Shown here: one piece after another, positions 6,569 to 8,292 of the stretch
Layout: each line of letters opens with the position of its first letter
Numbering within the stretch: position 1 is the stretch's first letter
Assembly: GCA_900549845.1 (NCBI GenBank)
Contig: URPT01000070.1
Coordinates: 1-8,292, forward strand
DNA length: 8,292 nt
Source: an uncultured Veillonella sp.
GTDB taxonomy: Bacteria; Bacillota; Negativicutes; Veillonellales; Veillonellaceae
Direction: 5' to 3'
Program-made: the position numbers and the translations under genes
Notes under the pieces: generated by a model
Database searches by the model: none
What the model was told of the DNA's origin: nothing
Seen by the model: only the letters and a program-made list of their open reading frames with translations

Positions 6569-6590
6569 GAATATACTAGATTTTATATTC
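6569..6590. promoter_or_regulatory. Inverted repeat over the possible -10 of paralog 3
   Basis: GAATATA (6569-6575) and TATATTC (6584-6590) are perfect reverse complements with an 8-nt gap. TATACT at 6572-6577 overlaps the left arm and is a plausible -10, but I see no convincing -35. The site lies 26 nt before the ATG at 6617 and could be an operator. A+T-rich words make chance pairing possible. Confidence 0.4.
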
Positions 6591-6616
6591 TTGTATTTAA
6601 TTCGAGAGGTAAAAAT

Positions 6617-6991
6617 ATGAAAAAAACATTGGCAGCTGTTTTGGCAGCAGGCGCTTTATTCATTGGTGGTATTGGTAGTGTTGATGCGGCAAATTGGTAT
6701 ACTGTAGGTACTGATAGCAATGGTATCACTTGGTCCATCGATAACGATTCCGTTAAAAAAGATGACAAAAAAGCAACTTTGGACATTAAAGCTATGGACT
6801 ACGAAGGTTACCACTATATCGTAACTGAAGAGTTCAACCACAAAAAACGCGAAGTAAAAGACGTTAAGGTTACTCTTTACAACCCTCAAGGTTATGTTGT
6901 GAAAGAGGAACAACCTAATAAGTCTACTCGTAAGGTTGAACAAGGCACTCCTGCATACGCTGTGTACACACTTATCTGGGGTGACAAATAA
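6617..6991 (+). CDS. Small secreted protein, surface-adhesin-E-like (paralog 3 of 3)
   Basis: A 124-aa exported protein. ATG 6617 follows AGAGG (6605-6609) by 7 nt and opens a signal peptide (MKKTLAAVLAAG, ending VDA at 22-24). The ATG-less extension upstream to 6530 in the same frame begins at a TTG with no ribosome binding site and is rejected. The mature part is Lys-rich, more basic than paralog 1, and has no cysteine. It shares with paralog 2 IDNDSV at 41-46 and YNPQGY at 88-93. It ends with YTLIWGDK, so W121 falls in the same column as in the other two copies. The Fic gene lies between it and paralog 2. A strong terminator at 7035 ends its transcript. Function is unknown, with a surface or periplasmic location inferred. 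Confidence 0.88.
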   Translation: MKKTLAAVLAAGALFIGGIGSVDAANWYTVGTDSNGITWSIDNDSVKKDDKKATLDIKAMDYEGYHYIVTEEFNHKKREVKDVKVTLYNPQGYVVKEEQPNKSTRKVEQGTPAYAVYTLIWGDK

Positions 6992-7034
6992 TCTGATCCT
7001 TCGAGGGGTATGATTCTTTGTGAAAGCTTCACAC

Positions 7035-7069
7035 ACGCACGTTCTCATTAGAGGGCGTGCGTTTTTTTT
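7035..7069 (+). terminator. Rho-independent terminator after paralog 3
   Basis: ACGCACGTTCTC (7035-7046) pairs with GAGGGCGTGCGT (7051-7062) over 12 positions, two of them G-U, around an ATTA loop. It is followed at once by a run of eight T (7062-7069). This is a textbook intrinsic terminator, and it isolates the hydrogenase region from the paralog cluster. Confidence 0.93.
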
Positions 7070-7114
7070 ATTTAAATTGACGCGCGTTTTTCTTTTGTTT
7101 TAATTCCCTAAAAG

Positions 7115-7146
7115 TTGGTGAATTATTTTCTCGTTCGTGGTACAAT
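7115..7146 (+). promoter_or_regulatory. Possible distal promoter of the hydrogenase
   Basis: TGGTACAAT at 7138-7146 is an extended -10 with one deviation from TATAAT. TTGGTG at 7115-7120 is the only -35-like word nearby, but its spacing (20 bp) is long. If used, the leader would be about 280 nt and would include all the repeats listed below. Confidence 0.5.
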
Positions 7147-7171
7147 GGGAATATTATTACGCATTTATGTA

Positions 7172-7190
7172 ATTTCAATCTTATTGAAAT
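7172..7190. promoter_or_regulatory. 19-bp perfect palindrome, candidate operator
   Basis: ATTTCAATcttATTGAAAT has two perfect 8-bp arms and a 3-nt centre. It sits about 20 nt downstream of the distal promoter start, where a bound repressor would block elongation. I do not recognise the cognate regulator. Confidence 0.5.
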
Positions 7191-7199
7191 ATACTCACC

Positions 7200-7247
7200 C
7201 ACAATGTCATGTAGAATGTCATTCACAATGTTATGGGCAATATTATG
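7200..7247 (+). repeat. Four tandem 12-bp repeats
   Basis: Four consecutive 12-nt units read CACAATGTCATG, TAGAATGTCATT, CACAATGTTATG and GGCAATATTATG. The core AATgTcATg is kept at fixed phase in each. Divergence increases toward the right. Twelve base pairs is slightly more than one helical turn. Confidence 0.7.
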
Positions 7248-7265
7248 TTATCTAGAGAGGGATGA

Positions 7266-7294
7266 TTGACCATAATTTTGCACAAAAGTGTAAC
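7266..7294 (+). promoter_or_regulatory. Possible proximal promoter of the hydrogenase
   Basis: TTGACC (7266-7271) and TGTAAC (7289-7294) are separated by 17 bp. The -35 is good and the -10 moderate (4 of 6). An alternative -10, TATACT at 7327-7332, lacks a matching -35. Confidence 0.35.
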
Positions 7295-7303
7295 ATTTCT
7301 ACA

Positions 7304-7333
7304 TAGTATAAACTTTCACCATAGCGTATACTA
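7304..7333. repeat. 7-bp inverted repeat upstream of the hydrogenase
   Basis: TAGTATA (7304-7310) and TATACTA (7327-7333) are perfect reverse complements with a 16-nt gap. The right arm contains the possible -10 TATACT. It could be an operator, but the arms are short and A+T-rich. Confidence 0.35.
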
Positions 7334-7350
7334 GAGGTAAGATGTGGAAG

Positions 7351-7375
7351 TACGCCTTGAGCACAGTGCTCCGTA
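7351..7375 (+). promoter_or_regulatory. Leader hairpin upstream of the hydrogenase
   Basis: GAGCA (7359-7363) pairs with TGCTC (7367-7371) around CAG. TACG (7351-7354) pairs with CGTA (7372-7375) outside a CCTT bulge on the left. GGAA (7346-7349) and TTCC (7389-7392) could close an outer stem. The 13-nt core GAGCACAGTGCTC is also a perfect DNA palindrome. It does not match a riboswitch I know. Confidence 0.4.
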
Positions 7376-7432
7376 GTTTGGCCGATGTTTCCCAAAAGGT
7401 TTGATAGTTTTAGTTTGTTAGAGGAGGTCCTC

Positions 7433-8292
7433 ATGTCTCAATACGAATTTATCGATAAACGTGTGCCGATTGCGCTAGACAATCCATCCATTTATCACGA
7501 CATTTCCAAGTGTAAAAACTGTACGTTATGCCGTCGCGCTTGTGCGGACGTAATGAGCGTACTCGACTACTATGATCTCGATGCAAACGGCGACGTGCCT
7601 GTATGTATCCACTGTGGTCAATGTGCGGCTGCATGTCCATTCGACTCCATGCATGCTAAATCCGAGCTTGAAAAGGTGAAAGCAGCTCTTGCAGATCCTG
7701 AAAAAATCGTGGTTATCCAAACAGCTCCAGCTGTGCGTGTAGCTATTGGTGAAGGCTTCGGCTATGAACCAGGTACATTCCTTGAAGGCAAAATGGTTGG
7801 TGCTTTGCGCGCATTAGGTGCAGACTATGTAGTAGACACTAACTTCGGTGCGGATTTAACGATCATGGAAGAAGCATCTGAGCTTGTGGAACGTCTTAAA
7901 ACTGGCGGTCAAATTCCTCAATTTACAAGCTGCTGCCCAGCGTGGGTACGCTTTGCGGAAATCTACTTCCCTGAATTGATTCCTAACTTGTCTTCCACAC
8001 GTTCTTGTATCGCTATGGAAGCGGCTATGATTAAAACGTACTTTGCAGAGAAAAAAGGCATCGATCCTCGTAAGATTGTATCCGTATCTGTAAACCCTTG
8101 TACGGCTAAAAAAGCAGAAACGAAACGGGAAGAAGAAAATGCAGCGGCTCGTTACCACAATGATGAATCTCTTGGCATGGACACAGATATTTCCATCACA
8201 ACTCGTGAATTCATCCGTTGGATTCAAGAGGAACATATCGACTTCAACACAGTGGAAGAATCTCAATTTGATGACTTAATCGGCATGAAAAC
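7433..8292 (+). CDS. [FeFe] hydrogenase, 5' part (3' end outside window)
   Basis: This catalyses reversible H2 formation, normally with reduced ferredoxin, in the cytoplasm. The ATG follows GAGGAGG (7421-7427) by 5 nt. The frame stays open to the edge, so 286 residues are visible. Two [4Fe-4S] motifs lead: Cys27, 30, 33, 37 (CKNCTLCRRAC) and Cys58, 61, 64, 68 (CIHCGQCAAAC). The catalytic domain follows. Its first H-cluster motif, TSCCPAW (165-171), is intact, including the proton-relay Cys167 and the cluster ligand Cys168. The second motif reads NPCTAKK (221-227), where the family usually has MPCxxK. Asn221 replaces the Met and Ser-equivalent 225 is Ala, while Cys223 and Lys226 are kept. The segment STRSCIAME (188-196) also departs from the common KSP pattern. 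It may belong to a less studied subgroup. The third H-cluster motif and the last cluster ligand lie beyond the window. In lactate fermenters such an enzyme disposes of electrons. Confidence 0.93.
   Translation, partial: MSQYEFIDKRVPIALDNPSIYHDISKCKNCTLCRRACADVMSVLDYYDLDANGDVPVCIHCGQCAAACPFDSMHAKSELEKVKAALADPEKIVVIQTAPAVRVAIGEGFGYEPGTFLEGKMVGALRALGADYVVDTNFGADLTIMEEASELVERLKTGGQIPQFTSCCPAWVRFAEIYFPELIPNLSSTRSCIAMEAAMIKTYFAEKKGIDPRKIVSVSVNPCTAKKAETKREEENAAARYHNDESLGMDTDISITTREFIRWIQEEHIDFNTVEESQFDDLIGMK

Larger units (their letters stand above)
7070..7432. other. Long non-coding control region upstream of the hydrogenase
   Basis: This 363-nt stretch has no supportable gene. From left to right it holds an extended -10, a 19-bp palindrome, four 12-bp tandem repeats, a second promoter-like pair, an inverted repeat and a leader hairpin. 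The density of symmetric sites suggests layered regulation of the hydrogenase. Confidence 0.65.

Noticed and set aside
6530..6616. In-frame TTG extension of paralog 3 by 29 residues
   Set aside because: It has no ribosome binding site and would precede a complete signal peptide. The paralogs all start at the MKK.
7018..7034. Rex-like site TTGTGAA-agc-TTCACAC
   Set aside because: The half-sites fit, but the spacer is 3 nt instead of 4. It also lies upstream of the terminator at 7035, 400 nt from the hydrogenase start.
7200..7247. CRISPR array
   Set aside because: The units are only 12 nt, tandem without spacers, and degenerate. No cas gene is present.
7204..7269. 21-codon open frame over the 12-bp repeats
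   Set aside because: It has no ribosome binding site, and the frame is a by-product of the repeat length being a multiple of 3.

Overview
The window looks like chromosomal DNA from a low- to mid-GC member of the Negativicutes, most likely Veillonella or a close relative. The basis is inference: the style of the GyrA protein, an [FeFe] hydrogenase typical of lactate-fermenting H2 producers, strong AGGAGG-type ribosome binding sites, and extended -10 (TGnTATAAT) promoters. Every gene that can be supported reads on the + strand.

Left part (1-1547): the 3' end of an unrecognised gene cut by the window edge, then a complete RhuM-family gene. This part is visibly more A+T-rich than what follows and looks accessory. 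Centre (1562-4106): an extended -10 promoter and a complete gyrA (823 aa) with an intact catalytic Tyr and wild-type Ser/Asp at the two main quinolone positions.

Right of gyrA (4138-7069): three secreted small proteins of about 122 aa (4183-4554, 4904-5269, 6617-6991). They are paralogs that align without a gap from the signal peptide to a near-terminal Trp, and they resemble the surface-adhesin-E-like family. A class II Fic enzyme (5462-6505), with its own promoter and a perfect 11-bp inverted repeat around the -10 box, sits between the second and third paralog. The first two paralogs are each followed by a long hairpin whose stem sequences differ but whose apical loop carries the same 20-nt sequence (19 of 20 identical). 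This is the best candidate for an undescribed element. The third paralog ends in an ordinary rho-independent terminator.

Right end (7070-8292): a 363-nt non-coding leader with an extended -10 promoter, a 19-bp palindrome, four tandem 12-bp repeats, a second possible promoter and a hairpin, followed by the first 286 codons of an [FeFe] hydrogenase with two N-terminal [4Fe-4S] clusters. Its second H-cluster motif is unusual (NPCTAKK in place of MPCxxK).

The genes do not form one pathway. gyrA and the hydrogenase are housekeeping or energy genes, and the paralog cluster and the RhuM and Fic genes are accessory insertions around them.
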